Assembly (NCBI GenBank): GCA_019096155.1
Contig: JAHCVI010000001.1
Location: forward strand, 1,426,001 to 1,490,000
DNA length: 64,000 bases
Direction: 5' to 3'
DNA from: Staphylotrichum longicolle
Taxonomy: Eukaryota; Ascomycota; Sordariomycetes; Sordariales; Chaetomiaceae
The position numbers and the translations under genes are program-made. The notes beneath the pieces are model-generated. The model ran no database searches, was not told the DNA's origin, and worked only from the letters and a program-made list of their open reading frames with translations. Positions 20,884-33,247 of this stretch are shown piece by piece; within the stretch, counting starts at the first letter, position 1; every line of letters starts with the position of its first letter.

Positions 20884-23800
20884 GACCGGGGACTGTTTTG
20901 GCGACGGTTTTGGAAGGGTAAAGGTCGAGATGGGCGCGTAATCGGTCGGAGCGCGAGAAAATGCGAAAAGGGGCAGTCAGCGAAGCGAACTCGCGCGCTG
21001 CGGGGGGGCTCGGGGCAGGTCGCGACTAATCCCCAGCATTTGTCGAGAATGGGCAGAGCAGCCGTGCCAGACGCGACCTTGAAGCCCGCTTTGCAGCAAG
21101 AGGGTTGTTGCGATGGTTGGTGATGTCGAATGCCAGGCGAGGTCGTGAGCTTGAGAGGACGTGACGTTCTCGAAAACGCGAGGCGTGATGTGGTGTTGGC
21201 CAATCAGCGCGGTCGACCTTGCTGGTGGAGTGGCGCTTCCTCCCTTGACAGCTTACGTAAAAGCAGCCGCATCGTGAAAGTCCGTGCGTCTGACAGGGGG
21301 CGAGTCGCAAGAGAAAAGAGCTGTCAAATAGCTGCAAGATCAGGTTGTGATCTTCTGATATGTGTGGTGCTCTGTTTATCTGTGTAAAATTGTAAGATTT
21401 TGAGCACCCACGCTGGAAAATTCCTGCCAAATTTTGCGGAGGCTTTTGCGTTCTGCAAGAGTCTATACAGACGGAGTATCAATATGGTGCCTGGCCTTCT
21501 CCAGCTGATCGGCGGGGAAACCCCACGGCACCACACCAGATCCTCGATCTTAAACCCGACAACGAAGCCCCGCATGCACAAACTAAATATTCCCAATGCT
21601 TCACCATGTTCATTGGGGGCTTCCGAGTGGAGCAATCCGAATAACTATGCTGCGTCGAGAGCCATGTGTGCAGCGATACAGGACACAGCTTCTTTTGATG
21701 TAAGACTGTAAACGGTCAGGGTAGCATCCTCGGGTCCCTTGGCCATTGTCTTGTTGCCGATTGCTGCCGGCGGCATCTCGTAGGGCTGAGGCTCGTCTGA
21801 TGGGCCGACCCGAACAGAGACCCCAATGACGTGGTCGCCGACCTGGCGAGCCTTGGCGTACAACCCCAATTCCCACTTTCCCTTCGCGCTTTCACGAGCA
21901 GAGGAACTGCGATAGGCCAATCAGACGCTGAGCGCATTCCCAGATTGACCAGTGCTCCATCCTCGCGGTTGCCCCTGGCGCTATCTCCAAGCTCCGGAGA
22001 GCCTAGAGAACCATGGGCGCAATCCCCCGCTCCGTTGGAGTTCCAGGTTGTCAATCCCTCGCTGTGAATTGGCGAGTGGCTTTCACATTTGTATCGTCGA
22101 GAGCGGCCTTCGACTGCTCCCCTTGGCTTTTTACCTCCTCGCCGGTTCTACGGAAGAGATTTCGCCCACTACCCCATCGTTGCTCGGCTTTCAATCTGAC
22201 TTGATCGTGTCATCGCCCCCCATCAATCCGGAGATTGTCACATGCGATTGATGCCGCTCCATCAGAAGCCCAGCATGACTTTCTTTGCAGAAAGCACTCC
22301 ATTAAGCCACGAGATTACAGCATCGAGCGCCACCACCACACGCTGGAACCAGGCAGAGCAGTCAGAAAACCGCACAACTTCTAACGTTAGCACCACGACA
22401 ACTGCAATTCTTGATGCATTTTTTAGCACGGCCCCGGGCGCAGAGGAAGATGTTGATTGCGCCACTTCAAGCTGAACAACAACTTTTGTACCATCTTGCA
22501 TCGACCTCGGAGCACTGCGGATGGAAAAAAATCCAAACCTTTTCGTTGCTCTTGAACAGCACTGTGGCCGTTCTTCATACTCCCTCGCGGTGTCGACCGA
22601 ACCACCAACTCAATAAAGCAAAGACCCGTGCCTCAGCCAGAACAACCGGTGAATGATGTCCTGGGGTCTAGATGGGACAGACATCCATCCACTGCGATCA
22701 AAAAAAGTTGTAGCACACACCGGCGTTGCGCCTCGATCCATTAGGCTCAAAGCATCAGGTTTTTTCTTTCTTTTTTTTATTAGACAAGGCACACCAAAAA
22801 TGCAGAGCGCCACTCCGTCTGGCTCGTTGCAACCACTCAATTCGGGTGGGAAAGGATTATCCAGGTCGAAGATAACAAGCGCTAAAGCAGCCTGAGAGAA
22901 AACAAAAACCACCATCGTCAGAGTCATGTCACTGACAAAACCTTAAAACCTCAACACAATCCGTTGCGATCTGTGCCGACCAGATCCTGCGAACAGCGCC
23001 CTCATTTGCCCTATCCTAGCTTATGGACATGATTGAAATCTGCTCGAAACTTTCCCGCACCCCTCACCTTTCGGAGGGAGCGTCAATACCAAGAAAACCA
23101 GAAATCACGCCACGCAGAGTACGTAGCCCTCTCTTTCCTCTCTCACATCCCGCCGCCACGTACGAAGCCATGGGAAAGATCTAGAAAAGCCCGACAGTGA
23201 ACGCAAGAGAACGCAAGACGTCGACCTGACATCCACATCAATCTACTGACTTTCCCCAACAACAATACAGAAAACAGCAAGCGTCACAAACCCACGCCAT
23301 CCCACTCGACTACAGCACAGCTCAGACGAATATCTGTTAGCAAGCACACAAGACACTCAACCACACACACCCATACACAGACGCGCGCACACACACACAC
23401 ACATACACACGCAAACACAAGCCGAGCGCAAAGCGAGACGACGAGACAGCCTTTCTTATTGTGAAAAGTCCAACACTCTCCGCTCTTCCCTTCTCAATTG
23501 CGCCATCTCTCTCCATCTGTCTGTCTGCCTGTTTGTCTCCCCACACTCCCCCACCCCCACAGCAATGATCAGAACAATTTTTAGTACAAGAAAAACCACC
23601 ACCACCACCAACACCCACACATCACCTCCCCCCCTTTTCCCTCCCATGCCAGGCCAGGGGGAGGGGCCCCGATCCATCCATATTTCTAAAAACGCGCCCG
23701 CCTGCCAACAACAGAGCAGCGAGTGATGGGGTATTAAGAGCCAGGGAAACAAGAGAGGAAAGGAAAAGAGAGAAAAAAGGAAACCACTCTCATCCCAACA

Positions 23801-24246
23801 GAACACAACACAGGAATGCCCCTGACCAAACCCAAATCAAACGCCTCAGCCTTGTATCGAGCCCATACAAAAAAAGACAAAACAGCCAGTCAATCCGGCC
23901 AGCCCCCATTCAAAACGCCAAGTATGCGATGCATGCATGCAAATATGCTCCAGTGCAAATATGCCATGCTGTGATGTGATATCTCCAAACGCAGAAAGCA
24001 AAAGAAACAAAGGCAGAAAAACAAAAGATGGGGTATACTGTTCGTTGCTCGTCGTTATTGTTTGGCCCCCCATCCCCTTCCGTACCCAGCCAGACCATCC
24101 CGCAAAACCAAAGACGGTTCAGGCAAACCAGTCTCATGACAGACTGTAACAACATGATCTCCATCTTTCTATGTCGGTGTTGGGGAAATATTGCACGGAA
24201 AACGGGGTATCGTGAGGATGAGAAGATAAAGTTTCGGGTCCTTCCA
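20884..24246. other. Intergenic: NTO1 promoter side and LRR-gene downstream side
   Basis: This 3.36-kb stretch lies between two minus-strand genes. I see no supportable gene. Two CCAATCA boxes lie at 21200-21206 and 21917-21923. A CA-rich microsatellite with TACACA interruptions is at about 23360-23420, and CCACCA repeats at about 23596-23612. A 91-codon minus-strand ORF (21920-21645) has no recognised domain. Confidence 0.5.
21200..21206 (+). promoter_or_regulatory. CCAAT box (CCAATCA) upstream of NTO1
   Basis: GGCCAATCAGCG matches the strong fungal HAP/CBC consensus CCAATCA and lies about 317 nt upstream of the NTO1 start. Occurrence by chance is possible, so this is suggestive only. Confidence 0.3.
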
Positions 24247-26897
24247 TCACACAAGCGTTCCGCCGCTCGGGATCGCTTGCATGTTTGCTCGGGGCATGGT
24301 CGGATCTGAATGAATCGAGGGCGAGGTGGCACCAAAGGAGGTACCCTGGTGATATTCTGCGGGGTGCGAGGCGGCGTCCCAGCCCTCCTCGCTGAGGACA
24401 CTCAAGTAGCCGTTCCCTACTTTGTGGCGGAGCTCTTCGATCTTCTGGCGGTAGAGCTCGCCACCGACGTCCCAGTCGATATTGCTTCCCGGGGAACCGA
24501 AGATGGAAGGCAACTGCGGGATGACATTGGTGTCAATCCTCGGGATGTCCCGAGTTGCTTCCTCCGTGTTCGGGATGGGGCTCGCTGCCAAGGTAGTCTG
24601 GGGCACCTCGTGTGTCTCCGGGGGTTGCGAAGTGCGGTAGTAGCTCTCAGGATCCACGGCGACATTGGCGCCAGCAGAATGGCGGTCGACAGGCCGTGCA
24701 TACGGTACAGGGCTATCGTTGGTAGCGAGATCGACTATGCGACGCTTGGGTGCCCTGCGACGTCGTGTCGAGCTCGTGTTGACTTCGCTGGCGGCCGTCT
24801 TCGGCAAAGGCCTTTCTTTCCGGAGAACAGCGGGCTCTCTAGGAGGCGCGTCGTAGATGATGGTCGGTCTGCTAACATCAACCGCCGGCATCTCCGGCAG
24901 CTCGGGTTTCACCACGGGCACCGCAGGTGGCACCTCGGCTCGCTCCACCAAGTAACGCTTTTCGGCGTAGGTGGGCCCGGTCGCGTCGATGGTGATGTCC
25001 TCTGTGTACCCTGGGGTCTGACGGAACAGGTTGAAGATGGTAATACGGTAGTCGCGGTGTGTCCGGGTGAAGGGGTTACCTTCCACGTAGATCTCGCGGA
25101 TTTCCGGAATGCCTGTCAAGCGAGCCAGTTCCATCGGGTCAGCTAGACGATTGTCCCGCAAGTCGAGTCTCTCAAGAGGCAAGAGCTTCTCAATTCCCGC
25201 AATGGATTGCAGGCGATTCGCGCGCAGGTTAAGTGCGGTGATCGCCGGGAGCGGGTTGCGCGTGAGTGAGTGCAGCGAGTCGATCATGCAATGCGCCAGG
25301 TTCAGTGCGCGGAGCGCCGTCAGAGTTGCCAGGCTGTCGGGAATTTGCGTGAACAGGTTCGAGGAAAGGTCGAGGGAGTGGAGGGTATTGGCAAGAGGGT
25401 GCAGACTCGCCGCGGGAATCGCGGTAAGTGAGTTGTCTGCCAGACTGAGATGCTTCAGAAAGCGCCACTTAGAGGCGGGAAGAATGCCCATGCCCAGGAG
25501 GTTCGAAGAGCTTCCCCGTGAGTTGTGCCACGAATCCGAGAGGCTCGAGTGCGAGCTCCCGGACCCAGATCGGCGGATCTTGTAGGATCCGCGCACGTTG
25601 GAGGATGGATTCCTGGAGCTGCCAGGGCGCCGAGGAGAATGGCTCCGCGTCCGGGTGTCGTCCTTGGAGGGCGAGCTCGGTTCGTCGCTGTCGATTCTGG
25701 CAATGGATGGTCTCCTGCTATCCGGCCCACTGGATCCATCCTGGTCGCCTCCCAGCTCACTGTTCAGCGATCCAACTGGCAAGTCCACAGTGGACTTTCG
25801 CGGCTCAGGCGAGCCCGGGATGCGGGTGGGCTTATGGAGATCAATGTTGGAGACAGTCGGGCTTTTTCTAGGCGGGCTCGCGGTTCCAGGCCATGGTCGT
25901 GTTGGCGACGCTTGGCTCTTGGACGTGCGGCGTCGACGTTTGTCCATATCATCTAGCACGATGTCGATCAGGACATCCGCTGGGTCATCGATGCTGGCAC
26001 GCTTGAGCGTAAGGGACCGCAGCTGCTCCGAAAGCCTATCCCAACCAAAGAACTGCCGAAAGTCGATGTCGCTGACTTCAAGCGCCTGCACGTTCTTGAA
26101 CACATACAACGGCACCGCGGAGTCAAACGGAAACTCCTCGTAGCCTTTGATGAGGCGTGCTCGCCAATCCGGTGCCAGTCTCAGACACGGGATCTTGGTG
26201 AAGGCAGAATACAGGTACTTGAGGTCAGCCTGAATCGCGGCCTTTTGCTTCTCTGTCCGCGCAGCAGATATGCTCGATCCGATCCCGAAACTGGACCACA
26301 GGGCGGACATGCTGGACATGACGCTCCTGATGCTCGATACGGACCGAATCGACCCAACGTCAGAGCCGCGGCTTTTGGAACGTTGCGACTGGCCGAGAAA
26401 CGAAACATAGTTGGCCGAGGTCGAGGTGTCGTGTAGGTTCTCGAGACGGACTTTCATCGGCCCGACGGGAATACCTAGATCTTCGAAGCGCGAGAGCAAG
26501 TAGAACAAGTGGTGGGGTGTAAGAGCCAGCTTTGCCGACTTGACGCTGTGGGATGTAAAGCTCAGCGTGCCGAGAGAGAGGGCGGCGGCGAGTGTGCTTG
26601 ATGTCGAAGCAGATGTCGAGGGTCTTTCGGGTACCGATGGGGAAGGCGGTACGGTTCCTGTCGAGATCGAGGACACGCTCTGAGAGGCTCCATGGCGAGG
26701 CGCATTTTGCCTCCGGAATTGGAGCGCGTTGGCAAGGGCCTTTTCATGCGTTCGCACAAAGCTTGCCAATTGCTGTGTAAACCCGGATCCGTCAGTTTCG
26801 GCCAACCCAGAAGCGTGTTTGTGGACCAGAAGCACCGTAAACCGCGGCGCCACCGTAAACTGACCTTAATGAAAAACTCCCCGTCTTCCGAGTCCAT
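24247..26897 (-). CDS. Leucine-rich-repeat protein, fungal conserved
   Basis: Fungal LRR protein of unknown precise role. LRRs form curved protein-binding surfaces, and the layout is loosely like STK11IP/nischarin-type scaffolds, which is only a guess. Exons 26897-26865 (11 codons, MDSEDGEFFIK) and 26772-24247 flank a 92-nt intron (GTCAGT...ACAG). The join gives FFIK-QLASFVRTHEKALANAL, and the total is 852 aa. The first 50 residues and the PHHLFYLLSRFEDLGIP block look conserved. Residues about 300-440 are Ser/Pro/Arg-rich and probably disordered. Five to six LRRs span about 450-580 (LKHLSLADNSLTAIP, LHSLDLSSNLFTQIP, ITALNLRANRLQSI, LERLDLRDNRL), followed by a cap with YVEGNPFTRTHRDYRITIFNLF. 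A basic Ser/Arg tail follows. No membrane segment, signal peptide or frame break was seen. Confidence 0.8.
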
Positions 26898-29800
26898 TTT
26901 TGAGTTCTTTATGGGTACCAATGCATGGGAGAACAATATTCAAAGGAGCGGATGGCTGCGAGTCCCGGGCCGGGAGGGCGGGGTAGATGTTGGATCTCGA
27001 ACTCGTCTTTGACCAAACGGTTATCGGTGGGCTCGTTGTCGGGTTTCGCGTCTCCGGCGGCGGGGACGAAGGGGTCGCTGCAAAGGGTGGACAGCAGCCT
27101 GGTGAGGGTCATATGTTAGTTCGGCGATTTCGTCACTGTGCAGACAGCGCCAGGCGGATGTGTGTGGCCGGTGATAACGCAGCGTAGGCCGGCCGGTGCA
27201 GAAGGCAGATAAGAGACCAAAGCGGCTTTCGCGGCCAGCGGATGGCGCCGTCTTTACAAGCCAGGAGGAAGAATGACAATGTATTCTGGTGTGCAGGCGC
27301 GGGGGTGGTCGGGCCAAAGTCAAAAGGGGGTCGTAATCTCGAACTCGGCCGGTTGCGGGGATGGCGGCTGTGCGGCGCAGGGTTATAAGGGAGCGTCGAT
27401 GGTACAGACGGCGGCTGGAAACAGGGTTTTGGCGGGATGGAGGCTCGGGGCCGCATGCCGGTCCGGTCATTTTGTGCGGTCGTCCGCGTGGTCGGCGGTG
27501 CTCCCGGGAGGTTTTGAGACGGGAAGCCAGTTTCAGGGCCAAGATTGGGACCGAGAAGGTGTCGCCAGGGCAGATCCCCACCATTCTTTCCACAGGACGC
27601 ATCCGATGCTCAAAGGCCAGGTCGAGGCAACAATAAGCTCTGTTGGCACTGCCGAGGCTGGCCAAGCTTGGAAGCAGCAGGCAGGCGACCGGAGGAATGG
27701 ACCGGCCAGTGCGTCACGCGCGTGCACCGGAGAGCGCAGGCGTAAGGCCAAGGCCCACTGGAGCTGATGGGCAAGTCACCGGATGGAGCGATCAAGAATT
27801 CCTTGGTCTCATGTTGTCGGACGACCACCAACGCGGCGGCACACACGAGTGTCGAAGGAGCGAGCACGGAGAAACGAATGGCGCGGTCGTTGCACACACA
27901 CAAAGCCAAAAGCCAAAAGGAAAGGAAACACCAAGACACTTACCCAGTGTAAACCCAGAGATATGGCCGCCAGTCGGAGGGCTGGGTCCTCTGATGGAAA
28001 TCAACCCCGGAGATATCCTGCCGGGATTTTGGATCAGGGTGACCGCAAAACGTGCCAGCGCAGCACAATCGGGTCGAGCACTCGCGAGTGAAGGGGTGAG
28101 GAAGCCCGAGCTGCGGAGTCGGCGCCGTCGGTGGGCGATCACAAAAACAGAGAAGAACAAAAAGAAAATCCGCCCGTGCTCTCGCTCGCACTCTCGACGC
28201 GGCGATGAGTGCAGCGTCCCGTGATTCCGTCGCGGGGAGGAAGGGGAGAGAGAAAATGAAGGGTCTTTTTGGTGGTGAGGGGAGGCCGGGCGCCAGCCAA
28301 ACTAAAATATGGATCGCACCAAAACTGCGAGTTGATGGGGGTCCAGATTGGTGGCAGAGGTCCTTGCCAGCAGCTGCAAGGTTAGGCGGCGCCCACTTGC
28401 CTGGACTGGCATGGATCCGTGGGCGCCATGCTGGGAGGTGGGGTCAGCAAGCAGAAACCTGGAAACCTGGGCAGGTGCTAGCAGGATGGGCAATTTCCCA
28501 CAACCCGCTCTTCGCCGGCGGCAGGATCCCGGGGCTGCTTCTCGCACTGTCAGGGCGGGCTCCGTGGCCTTCGGGGTCTTGAATCGGCCGGGCGACCAGA
28601 TGGCTTTTGATCCTCCAGTGGAAGATCAATCATTAACCCGGGCCGCTCTGGCGTTTTGAAGCCCTCAGGCGCAGACACCACACCTCTGATCTTCAGCTGG
28701 TCAGTTGGTGATCGAAAGGGGAGCGAGGCCTCACAGCAGCAGCGATCAAACCGTGACACAACAGCTCAGGCTCGCTCCAAAAGCCGTCCTGACGTCCGCG
28801 CCGCCAGTGTTGCCATGGTCGCCATAACACTGTGGCACGGTAGTGGATGGAAGAGGCAAGCAGCAGATTCGCACGGGCGCTGAAATGCATCCTTCTGCCA
28901 GTCGGCTCTCCCATGTGCATCCCCAAGCCGAACGCCTCCCTACATCGTTGGCCAATCGTCTCTTCCACAACGCCATGCTGGAGCAGGTGTGTCCAGATGC
29001 TCGCAGGTCTTCCTCCCGCAGGAGGCTGCATGTCTCAAAGCTAGGTCGTCCAAGAGGCTGCTCCAGCCAGTGTACGTACTGGCGACCATCGCCATCTTGA
29101 AAGGGCACCGGTCACAGCTTTCGAGAACTCGACGAACTGATACGAGAGTATACGATGCGATACGGTTCCGTCTCAACTTCCGACCACATGGATCGGTGGA
29201 TATCGTCGATTCTTCAGCAGTTCTGGGTTCCGTACCGTGGGTGCACTGTACGGAGCCGGCGAAGCTGAGATGCTTGGCTACGCGGCAGATCAACAAATCA
29301 ACCACCAGAGTCCGAGTAGCCACCACGATTTGAGAAAGCGGCGCTGACGATCCTCCAGGGTCGTCACCACACGACTTCCTCCTCTGTCGAGGTTTGAGCT
29401 CCTCTCTGTGAAGACCCCTCTTCAACCGTGTGTTCGTCGCATCATTCGGGGCAAGCAAGATGCTATCACGGTTTGTTTTGTCTATGTTTCTCTCCGAGCT
29501 TTGTTTACTCGAGCCAGCCGATTCTCGGTTAATACCCCGGAAACCGGTGATTATCTCATTATGCGCAGTCGCTAGCGGCAAGCACCCAAATTGCAGGGTG
29601 TTTTCCATTTCAGCCCGCCGCATCAGAAGCGTGTATGTAACAACCAAGGCAGCGCGATCGCATTGCCCCATCCAACATTGGGGATTACCAAAGGCGATTT
29701 CTGTATGAACCACTCACGGCGTTTTCATATGGGATCAGAAGGTGTTGATCGGCTGGCGCTGCTCCTTGTGGGACTCAAGTCGTGACAGGTGCACGCCGTC

Positions 29801-32640
29801 CGTGTGCCGTTGTCCCGTGTTGAACATCGAAAAGACCCTGTGAGCCAGACAGACAAGGGTGCCCACCCCAACGACACGCGATTCGCCCATCTTCAGGCAC
29901 CAAGAGGGAAGTTCTCCTCTTGCACGCGGGGACCTGACGCCTCTTGCAAAAAAGTGGCAATATCACTATGCCCAAGTCTTAAGGGACAGATCTAAGATCA
30001 TCACTTTGCACTTAGCCTGTCGTCCCTCCCAACGGCCCGTGTCAGCGGGGCTTTTCTCTGATGTTTTTTTTTTCTCTCTACAGGCTTCCTACCTTGAGCG
30101 GAAGTTCACATTTATCAACCGCTCGTGGGGCATCGCGGGGACGGCACCGAAAGCAAGGATCGCCCGCTCTCCGTCATCACTCCAACGACTGCCGTGTCGT
30201 ACGCGCTGATTCCGAAAGCCGAAGGCATCGATCATCGACCTTCGAGATGAAACCACGCGACACGCAGCGTTCTGGCGAATACCACTCGAACGAGACGCAA
30301 TTATGTCATCTTCTGCGACACCCACGCCGCAGTGCGTTCTGATTGGAAAGGGTGTGCGGGTGGCATGTCATTCGACTTCAAGCCTGGCACAACCTTGCAG
30401 CGACTCTGTCACTTGCAGGCTTGGCCTGGTGCAGATTCTCGGTCCCCCACCTCGACGCTCCAAGGTTCACCCTCTCGGCGAAGCCAGAGTTCAGGACAGG
30501 AACCACGACGCAATGGGGTTTTTGCTCTGCTTCGGCAGGAACCGTTGGGATCATGCGAGCAGAGAGGGTCCGTTGCCGGAGAATCTCACGACTTCCACTG
30601 CCACATACCAGCGTTCCTTGCCCTCCATCCGCGTTCCAGAACCTGCGGTTCATTTTTTTTCTGTCAAGCTCTCCGGTCGTCAGTTACATAGGCCGGTTTC
30701 ACCTTTGAGGACTCACTTGTTGCAGGGTGCATACATGTGCATTTGCGCCATGATTCATGCATGCTGGACGTCCCTAGCACACAATCTCTTGGTCTGAGTG
30801 AAGACGGAGTGAGAAGTGGACTGCCTCGAAGGGGCGCACTGCAGCCTCACCGCCTCTGGTTGACCTTCCCAAGCAACTGGTGCACTGAGAGGAATGTGCA
30901 GTCCGTATCGGTACGATCCGCCACGGTTATTCTTGGCCACCCTTCCGCATTTGCCGGCTTGGGCAACGAATGATTGGGCTCAACCCTTCCAAGGCCGCCA
31001 CAGATGGGAACAGGATCTCGAATGCAGATCTCAGGCGACCCGACAGGACCCCCGGACCCCCTCCGAAGTCACGGGAAGCGGGGTCTCGACGACAAACACA
31101 TGCGGTCTTGAAACATGACTCTCTGGGGCTCAGGGAAATGCACTCGCAATCAACACGCCTCGGTTGACGCTGGGAGAGACAGACACAATCATGTCCGCTT
31201 CCGTCAGGTCTGCACAGCCTGGCGCCGAAGATCTGTGGAGGGCCCGCTCCGGCCGGTCGAATCCCGCTTGACAAGACAAGAGATCTCCTCCCCTGTGGCG
31301 CCTCTCTGCCCCTCCTCCGAGGGGGCTTGTGAAGCAGATCAACAGGCGCCGGCAAAGGGCTGCCGTTTCATTCGGGCTGTTGCGCCCAATGAGGGTCACT
31401 GGCGAAAACACCTGCTTCCGGGGAACCCCACCACCGAAGCAGCGGTGGTGGACTTGCGACGAACACTTGTCGAACGTTCTTCTTCAAGAGAACGTGTACT
31501 GCGGTAATGACGTACCCAAACACGCGGTCCCGAGCATGCGATGGCCCCGCCAAATCTCGACTTCCACTTACACAACGCCGTCGAAACGACGATCGACTGC
31601 ACATGACAGTCCTGATGAGACGAAGCACAGTCAGAACACAAACAGGGTGGCGAGATGGCTGTTGCGTGGAGTCAGCAAGCACCTCAACAGTCACAAGATG
31701 CGCCCGCGGCGCTTGGTTTGTTCCGAATTCTTGCGAGGGGATGACAGGCGTGCTGTTGTCATCCCTGTCCCCGGCCTGCCCAGTTGGGCACTTCCGGGTC
31801 GTCCCATTCGGTGAATCGCGACTGACCTTGCCGGGATTCCTTCACCCTAGCATCCCGGCCCTTACGGAACTGTGAACCCCCACTCCCTCGCGATGCAGGG
31901 TTTTCCAAGCACAGACCACACACTCAACCCACAAGCAAATAACGTTACTCTCGATGCGGGGAGCGGACATGGAACCGAGCCAAGATGCGCTTCGCTTCCT
32001 GGGATGTCGCGTCCGCAGTTGTTTTCTCCGCGATCCGCCAATTGTCATTCCCACTCTTCACCTACACCGCTCACCGCTCATCCTCTCCCCTCTGAGCTTG
32101 CACATGCAATGCATGTCTTGCGGCGGGAGGATGGTGGTGAGCAAGGAAGCTAGCAGGCAGAGGACAAGGGTTGTCGTGGGTAATCTGATGCGCATGCATT
32201 GCATTAGCCTCAAGCTTGCGAGCGGCTTGCATGATTCTCTCCTTGCCAACCTCCTCCCTCAAGAACTCGGACCGGTCGGTGGCCCGGCACGATGGCGGGG
32301 TCGGGATCGAAAAGTTCTTCAGGGTCCTTTCTTTCGTTGCGATCTCGCGCGGGGCAATCAATTCATGGGGCGGTAAGGTAGCAACCTGAATTGCGGCAGG
32401 CAGACTGCAGTCGAAAGCAACTACCTTAGAGAAAGTCGATCTTTGATCTGCAACAGCAGCAGCTCTCAGCAACCCCATTACCCACCATCACCATTCATTT
32501 CTCAGAACTAAGGCACGCAGTAAGACCAACAACGCGCGCCGCTCAAACATCATGGCAGCCCTCCGACCCCACTACCCGGGCAGTTACCCACGTATCTATC
32601 TTTCACCACCTACACAGTAGCTCCCGTCAGTACCTGCCCA

Positions 32641-32738
32641 TCTCACCTCACCTTGACCCCGGACTCTCCCTCATCTCACCTCACCTTGACCCCGGACTCT
32701 CCCTCACCTCACCTCACCTCGCCTCACCTCACCTCACC
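32641..32738. repeat. 33-bp direct duplication followed by CTCAC tract
   Basis: Two identical 33-bp units lie at 32641-32673 and 32674-32706. They start TCTCACCTCACCTTGACCCC and end GGACTCTCCCTCA. A run of CCTCA pentamers continues to about 32738, and the same pentamer is inside the 33-bp unit, so the larger unit probably grew from the pentamer. Confidence 0.9.
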
Positions 32739-33193
32739 CCATCAAACCCCGCCCCCAAACTCCCACCACTACCACCACACACCACAGCACTACTGCGTAC
32801 ACACGGCACAGCCCATACCCCGGTCAAAGCCAAAAAGTCTGGCCTTGCTCGGCGCCAGATTGCCGAAGTCGGACACACACCACACCACACACCGACACCA
32901 CACACACAACCTCTGTTCCGTTCCGTGCGGGATGCGGGATGCGGAGCGGTCTCGACGCGATAGCAAGCACAGGTTTCTTCTTCCCCCCTCTCTCTGTGAA
33001 AATGGGACGGAACGGACGATGACTGACCGCCTGTTTCTTTTTTTTTTCTTGCATGTGGAGTGCATCTCGCGTGTGTGTGTGTGTGGTGTGGGTATGGATG
33101 TCGATGTGGGTTGAAGGTTGTGTGGTGTGGTGTACCGATGCACGACATACCTTACCCTCTGCGGTCCTCCCCATCCCATCCAACCCACACCGA

Positions 33194-33247
33194 CCAACCA
33201 ACCAACCCCCGCGGTTGTATTGGCCGGCCGGATGGCTGGTTGGTTGG
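33194..33247. repeat. Inverted repeat of CCAA and TTGG tetranucleotides
   Basis: CCAACCAACCA (33194-33204) and TGGTTGGTTGG (33237-33247) are exact reverse complements separated by 32 bp that include the palindrome GGCCGGCC. The pair could form a hairpin but is simple-sequence DNA. Confidence 0.8.
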
